64,000 bases of DNA, taken from the NCBI RefSeq assembly GCF_900141735.1, contig NZ_FQYO01000001.1, positions 124,001-188,000 on the forward strand, read 5' to 3'. Below the pieces are notes generated by a model. It saw only the letters and a list, made by a program, of their open reading frames with translations, made no database searches and was not told where the DNA came from. Position numbers and translations under genes: made by a program. Origin of the DNA: Wenxinia saemankumensis (GTDB taxonomy: Bacteria; Pseudomonadota; Alphaproteobacteria; Rhodobacterales; Rhodobacteraceae). Numbering within the stretch: the first letter of the stretch is position 1; each line of letters begins with the position of its first letter. Below are positions 1 to 8,331 of this stretch, piece by piece.

Positions 1-171
<171 letters not shown>

Positions 172-172
<1 letters not shown>

Positions 173-2259
173 TGGCCGGCCGGCCCGAGATCCTCTGGCC
201 GCTCTTCGGCGGCCTGTCGGAGCTGAAGGGCGTGGGCCCCAAGACCGAGAAGGCGCTGGCCGCCGGCGGCCTCGCCACGCCGCGCGACCTGCTCTTCACC
301 CTGCCGTCCCAGGCGGTGGACCGTCGCCGCCGCGCCAGCGTGACCGAGATCGTGCCGCCCGCCGTCGCCACGGTCGAAATCACGGTGCGCGGCCACCAGC
401 CCAACGCGGCGAAGGGGCGCCCCTACCGCGTCACGGTCGAGGATTCGGGGACGACCTTCCAGCTCGTCTTCTTCCACGCGCGGCGCGACTGGCTGGAGAA
501 GCTGCTGCCGGTCGGCGTGCGCCGCCTCGTCTCGGGCCGGGTGGAGCTGTTCGACGGCATGGCGCAGATGGTCCATCCCGATCACGTCCTGCCGCTCGAG
601 GAGGCGGAGGAGATCCCGGCGGTGGAGCCGGTCTATCCGCTCACCGGCCAGGTCACGCAGAAGGTGATGGCCAAGGCGATCCGCGGCGCGCTGGCGCTGG
701 CCCCCGATCTGCCGGAATGGGCCGACCGCGCCCTGCTGGAGCGCGAGGGTTGGCCGAGCTGGCAGGCCGCCATCCGGTCGGCCCATGCGCCGGAGAGTCC
801 GGCCGACATCGCGGCGACCGCCCCCGCCCGGGCGCGGCTCGCCTATGACGAGCTGATGGCGCATCAGCTGACGCTCGCGCTGGCCCGGGCCCGCGCGCGC
901 GCCCGGCCGGGTCGGGCGAGTTCGGGGGACGGGCGGCTGCGGAACCGGGTGCTCGCCGCGCTTCCCTATGCCCCGACCGGGGCGCAGACCCGCGCGGTGG
1001 CCGAGATCGCGGCCGACCTCGCCGCGCCCCGTCGGATGAACCGGCTGCTGCAGGGCGATGTGGGGGCCGGCAAGACGCTGGTCGCCTTCCTGTCGCTGCT
1101 CGTCGCGGTCGAGGCGGGCGGGCAGGGCGCGATGATGGCCCCGACCGAGATCCTCGCCCGGCAGCACCTCGCCGGGCTGCGTCCGCTGGCCGAGAGCGCG
1201 GGCGTCGTGGTCGAGATCTTGACGGGCCGCCACAAGGGGGCCGAGCGGGCGCGCAAGCTGGCCGCGCTCGCGGCGGGCGACATCCATGTCCTCGTGGGCA
1301 CCCATGCCGTGTTCCAGAAGGATGTCGTCTTCGCGGACCTGCGCCTCGCCGTGGTGGACGAGCAGCACCGGTTCGGCGTCTCGCAGCGGATGGAGCTGGG
1401 GGCGAAGGGCGAGCGGGTCGACGTGCTGGTGATGACCGCGACGCCGATCCCCCGCAGCCTCGCGCTCTCGCAGTACGGCGACATGGACGTGTCCGTCCTC
1501 GACGAGAAGCCGCCGGGACGCAGCCCGATCTCGACCGCGCTCGTCTCGCTCGGCCGGCTGGACGAGGTGGTCGAGAGCCTGCGCCGCGCCGTGGCCGAGG
1601 GGCGGCAGGTCTACTGGGTCTGCCCGCTGGTCGAGGAGAGCGAGGTCAGCGAGCTGACCGCCGCGACCGAGCGGTTCAAGCGGCTGCGCGCCGCGCTGGA
1701 CTGCGAGGTGGGGCTGGTCCACGGTCAGCTGCCCCCGGCCGAGAAGGACGCGGCCATGGCCCGCTTCCAGTCGGGCGAGACGAAGGTGCTGGTCGCCACC
1801 ACGGTGATCGAGGTCGGCGTGGACGTGCCGAACGCGTCGATCATGGTGATCGAGCGGGCCGAGACCTTCGGCCTCGCCCAGCTGCACCAGCTGCGGGGTC
1901 GGGTCGGGCGCGGCTCGGCGAAATCCTCCTGCCTGCTGCTCTACCAGCCGCCGCTCTCCGATGCGGGGCAACGGCGCCTCGCCATCCTGCGCGACAGCGA
2001 GGACGGGTTCCGCATCGCCGAGGAGGATCTGGCGCTGCGCGGCGCGGGCGACGTGATCGGCACGGCGCAATCGGGCCTGCCGCGGTTCCGCATCGCGGAT
2101 CTGGAACGGCAGGCCGGGCTCATGCAGGTCGCGCAGAGCGATGCCCGCCGCCTTCTGGCCGAGGATCCGGCGCTGGACGGGCCGCGGGGGCAGGCGGCCC
2201 GCGTCCTTCTGTGGCTGATGGAACAGGACCGGGCGATCCGGCTGATCGACATCGGGTAG
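172..2259 (+). CDS. recG: ATP-dependent DNA helicase RecG
   Basis: A 695-residue protein, very close to the usual RecG length (E. coli 693). RecG is a cytoplasmic double-stranded DNA translocase that regresses stalled forks and branch-migrates Holliday junctions. The N-terminal part (about 1-260) holds the wedge/OB domain, with the ELKGVGPKTEKAL helix-hairpin-like start. Helicase motifs follow in order: motif I GDVGAGKT at about residue 295, motif Ia APTEILARQH, motif II DEQH near residue 396, motif III MTATPIPRSLAL, motif V ATTVIEVGVDVPNA and motif VI QLRGRVGRG. The ATG overlaps the ligA stop. The gene ends 58 bp before a pair of LexA boxes that belong to the next gene. Confidence 0.97.
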
Positions 2260-2316
2260 GATCCTTTCGTTCCGGATCAGGGACTTGGCCGTTCGTGCAT
2301 GATCGACGCCGCAGAT

Positions 2317-2331
2317 GTTCTCACAAAGTTC
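2317..2331 (+). promoter_or_regulatory. LexA (SOS) box 1, GTTC-N7-GTTC
   Basis: GTTC TCACAAA GTTC is an exact match to the direct-repeat SOS box recognised by alphaproteobacterial LexA (GTTC-N7-GTTC). It lies 64 bp before the ATG of the small membrane protein. A TTTACA hexamer directly abuts it (2332-2337) and could be a -35 element; I see no convincing -10. A second box in the complementary form follows 13 bp later. Confidence 0.8.
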
Positions 2332-2343
2332 TTTACAGGGGCG

Positions 2344-2358
2344 GAACGATATGAGAAC
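2344..2358 (+). promoter_or_regulatory. LexA (SOS) box 2, GAAC-N7-GAAC
   Basis: GAAC GATATGA GAAC is the complementary form of the same alphaproteobacterial SOS box. Boxes 1 and 2 start 27 bp apart and face each other, flanking the expected core promoter of the 40-residue protein at 2395. Two exact boxes in 42 bp of very GC-rich DNA are unlikely by chance and suggest tight LexA repression. Confidence 0.78.
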
Positions 2359-2394
2359 AAAGCATCAACGGAGACGATACGACGGAGGAACGAC

Positions 2395-2517
2395 ATGACC
2401 GAGGACATCAAGGCCGCCCTGTCCCGCAGCCGCGACACCCTTCTGGCCGATGCCGTCGGCGCCGCGGCGCTGGCGATCCTCCTCGTCGGGGGGCTCGGCC
2501 TGCCGCACCTGATCTGA
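2395..2517 (+). CDS. Small single-pass membrane protein, predicted SOS-induced
   Basis: A 40-residue protein. A longer reading in the same frame starts at 2299, but it would run through both LexA boxes. The ATG at 2395 has a good ribosome site (GGAGG at 2384-2388, 6 bp spacing), so I use it. Residues 1-18 are charged and amphipathic (MTEDIKAALSRSRDTLLADA at the start). Residues about 19-37 form one hydrophobic helix rich in Ala, Leu and Gly, ending GLPHLI. I do not recognise a named family. Size, topology and LexA control recall SOS-induced inner-membrane division inhibitors such as Caulobacter SidA; that is analogy, not demonstrated homology. No other gene lies in 2518-2725. Confidence 0.7.
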   Translation: MTEDIKAALSRSRDTLLADAVGAAALAILLVGGLGLPHLI

Positions 2518-2725
2518 CCCGTTCTGCCCGGCGATCTCGCGCCGCTGCCGTCCACCTGTTCCCAGCGCCCGTCCCCAACAGGCGCATCACCGCGGGCGAG
2601 GGGGGCTCTGCCTCCCCCCGTCGCCCCGACCAGGACGGCGCGGTGTCCCACGCGAGGTCGCACATCCTGCCGCCGCGTCCCCATCCCGGGGCGCGGCGGT
2701 TCTTTTCGTTCGGGTGGCCGGCGGG

Positions 2726-3178
2726 TCAGGCGGAGCGGGCGGCCCGCGCCTCTTCCATCGCGGCGAGAATCGCCTCGAAGGCAAGAAGGATGGAGGGGTG
2801 ACGGTTCTTGTAGTCTCGCGCCGGCTCCAGCACCTCGAGCTCGGCGAAAGGCGCGTCCGGGACCGGGCCGCCCTCCTTCAGCATCGCCTTCAGCTGGTCG
2901 CGCCCGCGGGCCAGCGTCGCCTCGTCGAGGCCGATCGCCTCTGCGCCCAGGATCGCGGCCGAGGCCTGGCCGAGGGCGCAGGCCTTCACGTCCTGCGCGA
3001 ATTCCGCCACGCGGCCGTCCTCGATCCGCACATCCGCCGTGACGGTCGAGCCGCAGAGGGGCGAGCGCTTGCGCGCCGAGCCATCCGGCGCGTCCAGCCG
3101 GCCGAGATGCGGGATCTCGGCGGTCAGGGCGAGGATGCGCCCGGAATAGAGCTTGATGAGATCGGTCTCGGCGGTCAT
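2726..3178 (-). CDS. NifU/IscU-like iron-sulfur cluster scaffold protein
   Basis: A 150-residue protein with the NifU N-terminal (IscU/SufU) fold pattern. Two of the three IscU cysteines are visible: Cys42 in SPLCGS and Cys67 in VKACALGQAS. The third is absent: the place where IscU has HC(S) reads RHPSI, with Pro at 128. The start at 3178 gives a normal N-terminus (MTAETDLIKLYS) preceded by a G-rich ribosome site; in-frame sequence further upstream belongs to the hisI region. It is divergent from hisI across 87 bp. Likely role: Fe-S assembly or trafficking in the cytoplasm; with one ligand missing, zinc- or SufU-like or degenerate function is possible. Confidence 0.75.
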   Translation of the reverse strand: MTAETDLIKLYSGRILALTAEIPHLGRLDAPDGSARKRSPLCGSTVTADVRIEDGRVAEFAQDVKACALGQASAAILGAEAIGLDEATLARGRDQLKAMLKEGGPVPDAPFAELEVLEPARDYKNRHPSILLAFEAILAAMEEARAARSA

Positions 3179-3265
3179 GGCGTCCCCCCGGGGATTGGCG
3201 TTGTCGCGGCGGCGACGGCCCCTTAGATAGGCGCGCCAACCGCCCACGGCCAGAGGATCCGCCCG

Positions 3266-3622
3266 ATGTTCGACCCCGCCACCCTGCGCTTCGACGCCGC
3301 GGGCTTGCTGCCCGCCATCGCCCAGGACGCGGAGAGCGGCGAGGTGCTGATGCTGGCCTGGATGAATGCCGAGTCCGTCGCCCGCACGCTGGAGACGGGG
3401 CGCGTCACCTACTGGTCGCGCTCGCGCCGGGCCTTCTGGGTCAAGGGCGAGACCTCGGGCCACGTGCAGGAGCTGGTGGAGATGCGGCTCGACTGCGACC
3501 GCGACTGCCTGTTGGTGCTGGTGCGCCAGACCGGGCCGGCCTGCCATACCGGGCGCCGCTCGTGCTTCTACACCGCGATCCGGGACGGGGCTGAGACCGA
3601 GATCATGGCGCCGATCGCCTAG
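3266..3622 (+). CDS. hisI: Phosphoribosyl-AMP cyclohydrolase HisI
   Basis: A 118-residue monofunctional HisI; it lacks the HisE pyrophosphohydrolase domain found in enterobacterial HisIE. It opens the purine ring of phosphoribosyl-AMP in histidine biosynthesis, in the cytoplasm. The family signature is clear: [16 protein letters not shown], then the metal-binding cysteine set in LDCDRDC and the closing HTGRRSCFY. The gene stands apart from other his genes. Its TAG (3620-3622) overlaps the gluQ stop on the other strand inside a shared CTAG (3619-3622). Confidence 0.96.
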   Translation: MFDPATLRFDAAGLLPAIAQDAESGEVLMLAWMNAESVARTLETGRVTYWSRSRRAFWVKGETSGHVQELVEMRLDCDRDCLLVLVRQTGPACHTGRRSCFYTAIRDGAETEIMAPIA

Positions 3623-4494
3623 AGACCGACCATCCGGCGGATGTCCTGCGGCGTCGCCCCCTCTGCCCGGTAGCGCGACAGGGCGCGGGCGTCGTCGCGC
3701 TTGGCCAGGCGGCGGCCGGTCTCATCGCGGATCAGGCGGTGATGGCGGTAGACCGGCCGGGGCAGCCCCAGAAGGCGCTGCAGGATCGCGTGGATCCGCG
3801 TCGCCTCGAACAGGTCCCGACCGCGCACGACATGGGTGACGCCCTGCGCCGCGTCGTCGAGCACGACGGACAGATGGTAGGACGTGCCGAACTCCCGGCG
3901 GGCGAGGACGACGTCGCCGATCCCCCGGACCACCTGTCCCCTGGTGGTGGCGACCGCGCCTGTCTCGCCCGCCGGCCCGGCCCCGTCCTCGGTGAAGGTC
4001 AGGACCCCGTCCGGGGCGACCAGGTCGAAGGCGCGGCCGATGTCGAGGCGGAGCGCGGAATCCGGGGGCATCGGCGCGCTGCGCGGGCCGGGATCGGCGG
4101 GGCGGCAGGTGCCGGGATAGACGATACCGTCCGGCCCCATCACCGGCTCGCCCTCGTTCGGGGCGGAGGCGGCCTCGATCACGTCGCGGCGGCGGCAGTT
4201 GCAGGCATAGATCGCCCCCTCGCCCCAGAGCCGCTGCAGGCAGTCGCGATAGGCGCCGAGCCGGTCCGATTGCCGCAGGACGGGTCCGTCCCAGGTCAGG
4301 CCCAGCCAGGCGAGGTCGTCCAGCAACGCCGCCTCCCAGCCGGGCTTCGAGCGCTGACGGTCGATATCCTCGATCCGCAGGAGGAAGGCGCCACCCTGCG
4401 ACCGCGCGAAATCATGCGCGGTCATCGCCGAGAAGGCATGGCCGAGATGCAGCGGCCCGGTCGGAGAGGGCGCGAACCGGGTGACGAGGGTCAA
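3619..4494 (-). CDS. gluQ: Glutamyl-Q tRNA(Asp) synthetase
   Basis: A 291-residue truncated class I glutamyl-tRNA synthetase without an anticodon-binding domain, the hallmark of GluQRS (YadB). It attaches glutamate to queuosine at position 34 of tRNA-Asp. The [13 protein letters not shown] signature is at residues 7-19. A zinc-binding set follows (YACNCRRRD and YPGTCR). The KMSKS-like loop reads RLAKRDDA, as in this family. The start is TTG (4492-4494): the FAPSPTG motif is then at its usual distance and no ATG is available. One base separates it from the stop of the Pmp3-like gene upstream, and I see no clear ribosome site, which suggests coupled translation. Tail-to-tail with hisI. Confidence 0.93.
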   Translation of the reverse strand: MTLVTRFAPSPTGPLHLGHAFSAMTAHDFARSQGGAFLLRIEDIDRQRSKPGWEAALLDDLAWLGLTWDGPVLRQSDRLGAYRDCLQRLWGEGAIYACNCRRRDVIEAASAPNEGEPVMGPDGIVYPGTCRPADPGPRSAPMPPDSALRLDIGRAFDLVAPDGVLTFTEDGAGPAGETGAVATTRGQVVRGIGDVVLARREFGTSYHLSVVLDDAAQGVTHVVRGRDLFEATRIHAILQRLLGLPRPVYRHHRLIRDETGRRLAKRDDARALSRYRAEGATPQDIRRMVGL

Positions 4495-4495
4495 G

Positions 4496-4687
4496 TCAGT
4501 TCGACAGCCAGCGCGTCTTGCGTTCGTGGATCACGAGCCAGGCCAGGATGATGAAGGCCGGGTGGCCGAGACCGCCCGAGATGATGATGGCCGGAAGCCA
4601 GATGAAGAAGATCACGATCCCGAGGATCGGCCGCCCCGCCAGCAGGATCGCGAGCGGCGGCAGGATCAGGGCGAGGAGGTAGAGCAT
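4496..4687 (-). CDS. YqaE/Pmp3-like small membrane protein
   Basis: A 63-residue protein with two hydrophobic helices (about 2-17 and 20-55) and a basic C-terminal tail (HERKTRW). The LILPPLAILL start, followed by a Gly-rich turn and a second helix, matches the YqaE/Pmp3 proteolipid pattern, a family linked to membrane potential and salt stress. It is immediately upstream of gluQ with 1 bp between stop and start, so the two are translated as a pair. Function cannot be fixed from sequence; another short two-helix membrane protein is possible. The 169 bp upstream (4688-4856) contain no gene that I can see. Confidence 0.6.
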   Translation of the reverse strand: MLYLLALILPPLAILLAGRPILGIVIFFIWLPAIIISGGLGHPAFIILAWLVIHERKTRWLSN

Positions 4688-4856
4688 GGGCAGGGGTCCG
4701 GTGGGCTGGATGTCTGTCCCCCCCGATATGGGGTCCGGTCCCGGCACCGGCAAGTTCCGGCCCCTCCCACCTGGCCCCTTCCACCCGGGCCCGCCGCGCA
4801 GGCACCCCGCCGGGGCGCGGCACCCCGGCGGTCCTGTCCCGGCGAGGGGGCGGCGA

Positions 4857-5201
4857 TCAGTGGGTCTCGCGCCAGGCGCGCGGCAGCAGGACCGCCCCGC
4901 CACCGCCCAGCAGCAGCAGGGGCAGCGTCAGTACGGTCGTCAGCACCGCCAGAACGCCGGGAATGACCGAGCCGGGCACGAGCAGCACATGCGCGGTCAT
5001 CAGGGCGGCGGCGATGCAGGCCATGCGGCGGGTATTGACCCCGATGCACAGCCACACGGCCGCGACCGCCAGCATCGCGCCGACGGCGATGTCGGCGGGA
5101 CCCGGCGCGCCGGAAAGGTGGGAATCCACGCAGAAGGTCGCAGCCACGCCGGAGGCGATGGCGACCGCAATGCGGCTCGCTGTCGGGATTGCGCTGGTCA
5201 T
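4857..5201 (-). CDS. Hypothetical membrane protein
   Basis: A 114-residue, strongly hydrophobic protein with about four predicted membrane helices (roughly 8-22, 36-55, 60-77 and 80-103) and a short polar tail (PRAWRETH). The ATG at 5201 is preferred: upstream in-frame codons encode an Arg-rich stretch unlike a protein N-terminus. I do not recognise the family and see no catalytic motif. It lies 64 bp downstream of a LysR-type regulator on the same strand, but nothing ties the two functionally. Confidence 0.55.
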   Translation of the reverse strand: MTSAIPTASRIAVAIASGVAATFCVDSHLSGAPGPADIAVGAMLAVAAVWLCIGVNTRRMACIAAALMTAHVLLVPGSVIPGVLAVLTTVLTLPLLLLGGGGAVLLPRAWRETH

Positions 5202-5265
5202 CTCGTGCCTCGATCGGTGGGCTCTTTGGCCCTTGCCCCGATACTGCGCCCTCGGCGCCCGGCGC

Positions 5266-6150
5266 TCAACCCGGAATTGCCTGAGAACCGCTTTGCGAAA
5301 CCGCACCGATCCCGGACCGGCGGTAGATCGTGTCGGCCCGGCGGAACCCGTCGACGATCCAGTCGATCATCTTCTCGATCACCGGATCGCCGCGCCGCGT
5401 CTCGTGCCAGAAGGCCCAGAACTCGCCGGTCCAGTCGTCGTCCTGCGCGGGCAGGGGGGCGATGTCGGGATGGTCCACGGCGTCGCAATAGGGCAGCGGC
5501 GCGGCCAGCGCGGTGCGCTTCACGATCTCGGCAAGGGCGCCGAAGGTCGTCACCCTGAGCGAGGGCGGCTGTCCGAACCGCGCGAATCCGAGCTGCATGG
5601 CAGGGTGGCTGTCCCATTCCTCGGACAGGGCCGCCCAGTCCTGCGGCGGCACGCCGCCGCTGCGCGAGAACAGGCGGAAGGTCACCCGCCCGACGCGGCG
5701 GGTCAGCAGCCGGCCGCTTTCCGGCACGCCGAGGCGGATGACGATGTCGCAATCGCCCAGTCCCTCGCCCGTGAGGCGGTCGATGAAGGTCAGGTTCACC
5801 TGCGGGGGCAGGCGGGCCACGTCCGGCAGCAGGATGCCGGCGGACACGAAGGGCAGGCAGCCGATCTGGATCGGCACCCGCGCCTCCCCGCTGCGGCTGC
5901 GGACGCGCGACATCTCGAGCGCGAGCCTGCCCTCGACCTGCTCGGCGATGTCGATGAGGGGCAGGATCCGGTCCGCCGGCTGCCAGCCGTTCTGCTGACG
6001 GACGAAGGGCGGGTAGCCCAGACGCTCGGTCAGCCGCTCCATCCGGCGCGAGACGGTGGCGACGTTGGTCCGCAGGGATTTCGCCGCCTCGGTCATCGTG
6101 GCGCAGCGCGACATCGCGAGGAGGTAGCGCAGGTCGTCCCAGTCCTTCAT
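5266..6150 (-). CDS. LysR-family transcriptional regulator
   Basis: A 294-residue protein with the LysR layout. The N-terminal winged helix-turn-helix (about 1-60) reads MKDWDDLRYLLAM, then TMTEAAKSL and VATVSRRMERLTERLG. A linker helix and a periplasmic-binding-protein-like effector domain (about 90-290) follow. The start at 6150 puts the HTH at the very N-terminus, as usual; the longer frame upstream runs into the tandem repeat at 6231 onward. The target is unknown. LysR proteins often regulate a divergent neighbour, but no divergent gene is present: trmFO upstream is on the same strand. Confidence 0.88.
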   Translation of the reverse strand: MKDWDDLRYLLAMSRCATMTEAAKSLRTNVATVSRRMERLTERLGYPPFVRQQNGWQPADRILPLIDIAEQVEGRLALEMSRVRSRSGEARVPIQIGCLPFVSAGILLPDVARLPPQVNLTFIDRLTGEGLGDCDIVIRLGVPESGRLLTRRVGRVTFRLFSRSGGVPPQDWAALSEEWDSHPAMQLGFARFGQPPSLRVTTFGALAEIVKRTALAAPLPYCDAVDHPDIAPLPAQDDDWTGEFWAFWHETRRGDPVIEKMIDWIVDGFRRADTIYRRSGIGAVSQSGSQAIPG

Positions 6151-6230
6151 CGTCCGTCCCCTCCCGGTCACGCCCTCCCGGAACCAGAATGCGGCGGAGG
6201 ACGGTCCGGTCAATGATCTCCGCGCCCTAA

Positions 6231-6394
6231 GCGGCGTTGTGGGCGATCTCCGCCCACGAGGCGGCGCTGTGGGCGGTCTCCGCCCACCAGGCGACATTGT
6301 GGGCGATCCGCGCCCACCAGGCGGCGCTGTGGGCGATCCGCGCCCACCAGGCGGCGCTGTGGGCGATCTTCGCCGCTATGCGGCGCTGTGGGCG
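6231..6394. repeat. 30-bp tandem repeat, about 5.5 units, overlapping the trmFO 3' end
   Basis: Units start at 6231, 6261, 6291, 6321 and 6351, with a half unit at 6380-6394. The unit begins GCGGCGCTGTGGGCGATC and ends CGCCCACCAG; units 3 and 4 differ only in the first few bases, and units 1, 2 and 5 differ at a few sites. Units 1-4 each contain the inverted pair GGGCG / CGCCC around a 5-6 nt loop (TGGGCG / CGCCCA in units 1, 3 and 4), so each can form a hairpin. The half unit lies inside trmFO and encodes its last residues (AHSAA). The array fills most of the 225-bp gap between trmFO and the LysR gene. There are no spacers, so it is not a CRISPR array. Confidence 0.9.
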
Positions 6395-7776
6395 GGATCC
6401 GTCGTGGCCGCCGGCGCGCCGGCTCCGGCGAGCCAGTCGGTCCAGTCGGCCTTGGCCCGGTCGGTATAGCCCCTGTAGCGGTCCTTGCGCCCGCGCCGGC
6501 CGCCCCGCACCCCGTCCAACGGCGGGAAGAGGCCGAAATTGACGTTCATCGGCTGGAAGGTCCTGGCATCCGCGCCGCCGGTGATATGCGCGACCAGCGC
6601 GCCGATGGCGGTCGTGCGCGGGACCGGGGCGAGTGTGCGGCCCGCGATCTCGGCCGCGGCGAGACGCCCGGCGAGCAGGCCCATCGCGGCGGATTCGACA
6701 TAGCCCTCGACACCCGTGACCTGCCCCGCGAAGCGGATGTTCGGCCGGCTCTTCAGCCGCATCTGCGAATCCAGCAGGGTGGGCGAGTTGAGGAAGGTGT
6801 TGCGGTGGATCCCCCCGAGGCGCGCGAAGGACGCCTCCTCCAGCCCGGGAATCATACGGAATACACGGGTTTGCGCGCCATACTTCATCTTGGTCTGGAA
6901 CCCGACGATATTGTAGAGCGTGCCGAGCGCGTTGTCGCGGCGCAGCTGCACCACGGCATAGGGCTTGGTCTCCGGGGCGTGGGGATTGGTCAGGCCGATC
7001 GGCTTCATCGGGCCGAAGCGCAGCGTCTCGCGCCCGCGCTCGGCCATGACCTCGATCGGCAGGCAGCCGTCGAAATAAGGAGTGGGGTCGGGGGCGGAGG
7101 ATGCCTCGCCCACGCGGAACTCCGTCTTCTCGGCCTCGAGCAGCGCGTCGATGAAGGCCTCGTACTGCGCCTTGTCCATCGGGCAGTTGATGTAGGCCGT
7201 GCGCTCCTCCTCGGTCTCGCCCTTGTCGTAGCGGGACTGGCGCCAGGCGACGGACATGTCGATCGTCTCGGCATGGACGATCGGCGCGATCGCGTCGAAG
7301 AAGGCGAGCGCCTCGGCCCCCGTTTCCGCCGCGATGGCCTGTCCGAGCGCGGCCGAGGTGAGCGGGCCCGTGGCGAGGATCCAGTGCCCCTCGCGCGGCA
7401 GCTCGGTCACCTCCTCGTCGGTGATCGTGATCCGGGGATGGGCGCGCAGGGCGGCGGTGACCGCGGCGGCGAAGGGGTCGCGGTCGACGGCCAGCGCGCC
7501 GCCCGCCGGCAGGCGATGGGCATCGGCGGTCCGCATGATGAGGCCGCCCGCCTCCCGCATCTCCCAGTGGAGAAGGCCGACCGCGTTCTGTTCGTCGTCG
7601 TCCGAGCGGAAGGAATTCGAGCAGACCATCTCGGCGAGATCGCCGGTGCGGTGGGCGAAGGTGCCGACGCGCGGCCGCATCTCGTGGATGACGACGGGGA
7701 CGCCCGCCTCTGCGGCCTGCCAGGCGGCTTCGGACCCGGCCATGCCGCCGCCGACGATGTGGAGTGTCTCTGTCAT
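6376..7776 (-). CDS. trmFO: tRNA uracil-54 C5-methyltransferase TrmFO
   Basis: A 466-residue folate- and FAD-dependent enzyme that makes 5-methyluridine at position 54 of tRNA, using methylene-tetrahydrofolate. The N-terminal dinucleotide-binding motif reads [20 protein letters not shown] (about residues 6-25). The [11 protein letters not shown] stretch carries a conserved cysteine of the family, and the [11 protein letters not shown] and [10 protein letters not shown] motifs are typical. Length is normal. The C-terminus is unusual in that the final residues DPAHSAA and the TAG come from the first, partial copy of a 30-bp tandem repeat. The start has a conventional context and is 48 bp from the next gene. 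Confidence 0.96.
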   Translation of the reverse strand: MTETLHIVGGGMAGSEAAWQAAEAGVPVVIHEMRPRVGTFAHRTGDLAEMVCSNSFRSDDDEQNAVGLLHWEMREAGGLIMRTADAHRLPAGGALAVDRDPFAAAVTAALRAHPRITITDEEVTELPREGHWILATGPLTSAALGQAIAAETGAEALAFFDAIAPIVHAETIDMSVAWRQSRYDKGETEEERTAYINCPMDKAQYEAFIDALLEAEKTEFRVGEASSAPDPTPYFDGCLPIEVMAERGRETLRFGPMKPIGLTNPHAPETKPYAVVQLRRDNALGTLYNIVGFQTKMKYGAQTRVFRMIPGLEEASFARLGGIHRNTFLNSPTLLDSQMRLKSRPNIRFAGQVTGVEGYVESAAMGLLAGRLAAAEIAGRTLAPVPRTTAIGALVAHITGGADARTFQPMNVNFGLFPPLDGVRGGRRGRKDRYRGYTDRAKADWTDWLAGAGAPAATTDPAHSAA

Positions 7777-7824
7777 GGACGCGGCCTAGCGCAGATCGCG
7801 CGGGCGGTGAAGTCCCGCGCCCGG

Positions 7825-8178
7825 TCACACCAGCGCGACACGCTCTCTCTGCGCGGGATCGGGATAGGGACGGTAGAGGCCGTGGCGCGCCGTCGCGATC
7901 ATGTCGTGCATCCGGTCGTAGAGCCGCTGGGTCTCGTCGTCCTCGGCCCGGCCGAGCGTGGCGAAGGCGGTGTCGAGCTGGGCCAGGTCCTCGACCATGA
8001 CCTCGAGGATGAAATCGCTGTGCGCCCCGGAGGCCAGGCCGAACTTGCGCCGGAACAGCCGCCAGTCTGCGATCAGGCCGCGCGCGACGAGCGCGCCGAA
8101 CCACGCCTCCGCCGCCTGGGCGAAGGCGAGGGCCTTCTCGCCGTCCTTCAGCTCGATCTGACTGTGATAGAGGTTCAT
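7825..8178 (-). CDS. DUF6614 family protein
   Basis: A 117-residue protein that I recognise as the DUF6614 type seen in Rhodobacterales: MNLYHSQIELK start, DWRLFRRKFGLASG centre, then FILEVMVEDLAQLD and LYRPYPDPAQRERVALV at the end. It is a single alpha/beta domain with no signal peptide, membrane helix or catalytic motif. The ATG at 8178 matches the family start; an in-frame ATG at 8214 would add 12 residues. It lies between gyrA and trmFO on the same strand. Function unknown. Confidence 0.72.
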   Translation of the reverse strand: MNLYHSQIELKDGEKALAFAQAAEAWFGALVARGLIADWRLFRRKFGLASGAHSDFILEVMVEDLAQLDTAFATLGRAEDDETQRLYDRMHDMIATARHGLYRPYPDPAQRERVALV

Positions 8179-8264
8179 CGGCGCGATCCCGGAAATGTCG
8201 ACCGGTGATCGCATCGAAAAGCTAAGGCCGGATGAACGCGGCCGGCAGGCCGTTATCCGGGCGA

Positions 8265-8285
8265 CGGGGGCGCAAAGGGCCCCCG
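8265..8285 (-). terminator. Hairpin downstream of gyrA
   Basis: A perfect 7-bp stem, CGGGGGC (8265-8271) with GCCCCCG (8279-8285), around a 7-nt loop, about 47 bp past the gyrA stop. There is no T-run, so it may be a weak or Rho-assisted end. Confidence 0.35.
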
Positions 8286-8331
8286 CGCCATCGCGATCAC
8301 GACGAGGGCGCGGGGGGCCGTCGGCACGGCG

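Noticed and set aside
2299-2394. Longer start (ATG at 2299) for the small SOS protein
   Set aside because: It would translate both LexA boxes and lacks a ribosome site; ATG at 2395 has a strong one.
6231-6394. CRISPR-like array
   Set aside because: Units are directly adjacent without unique spacers and overlap the trmFO coding end; it is a tandem repeat.
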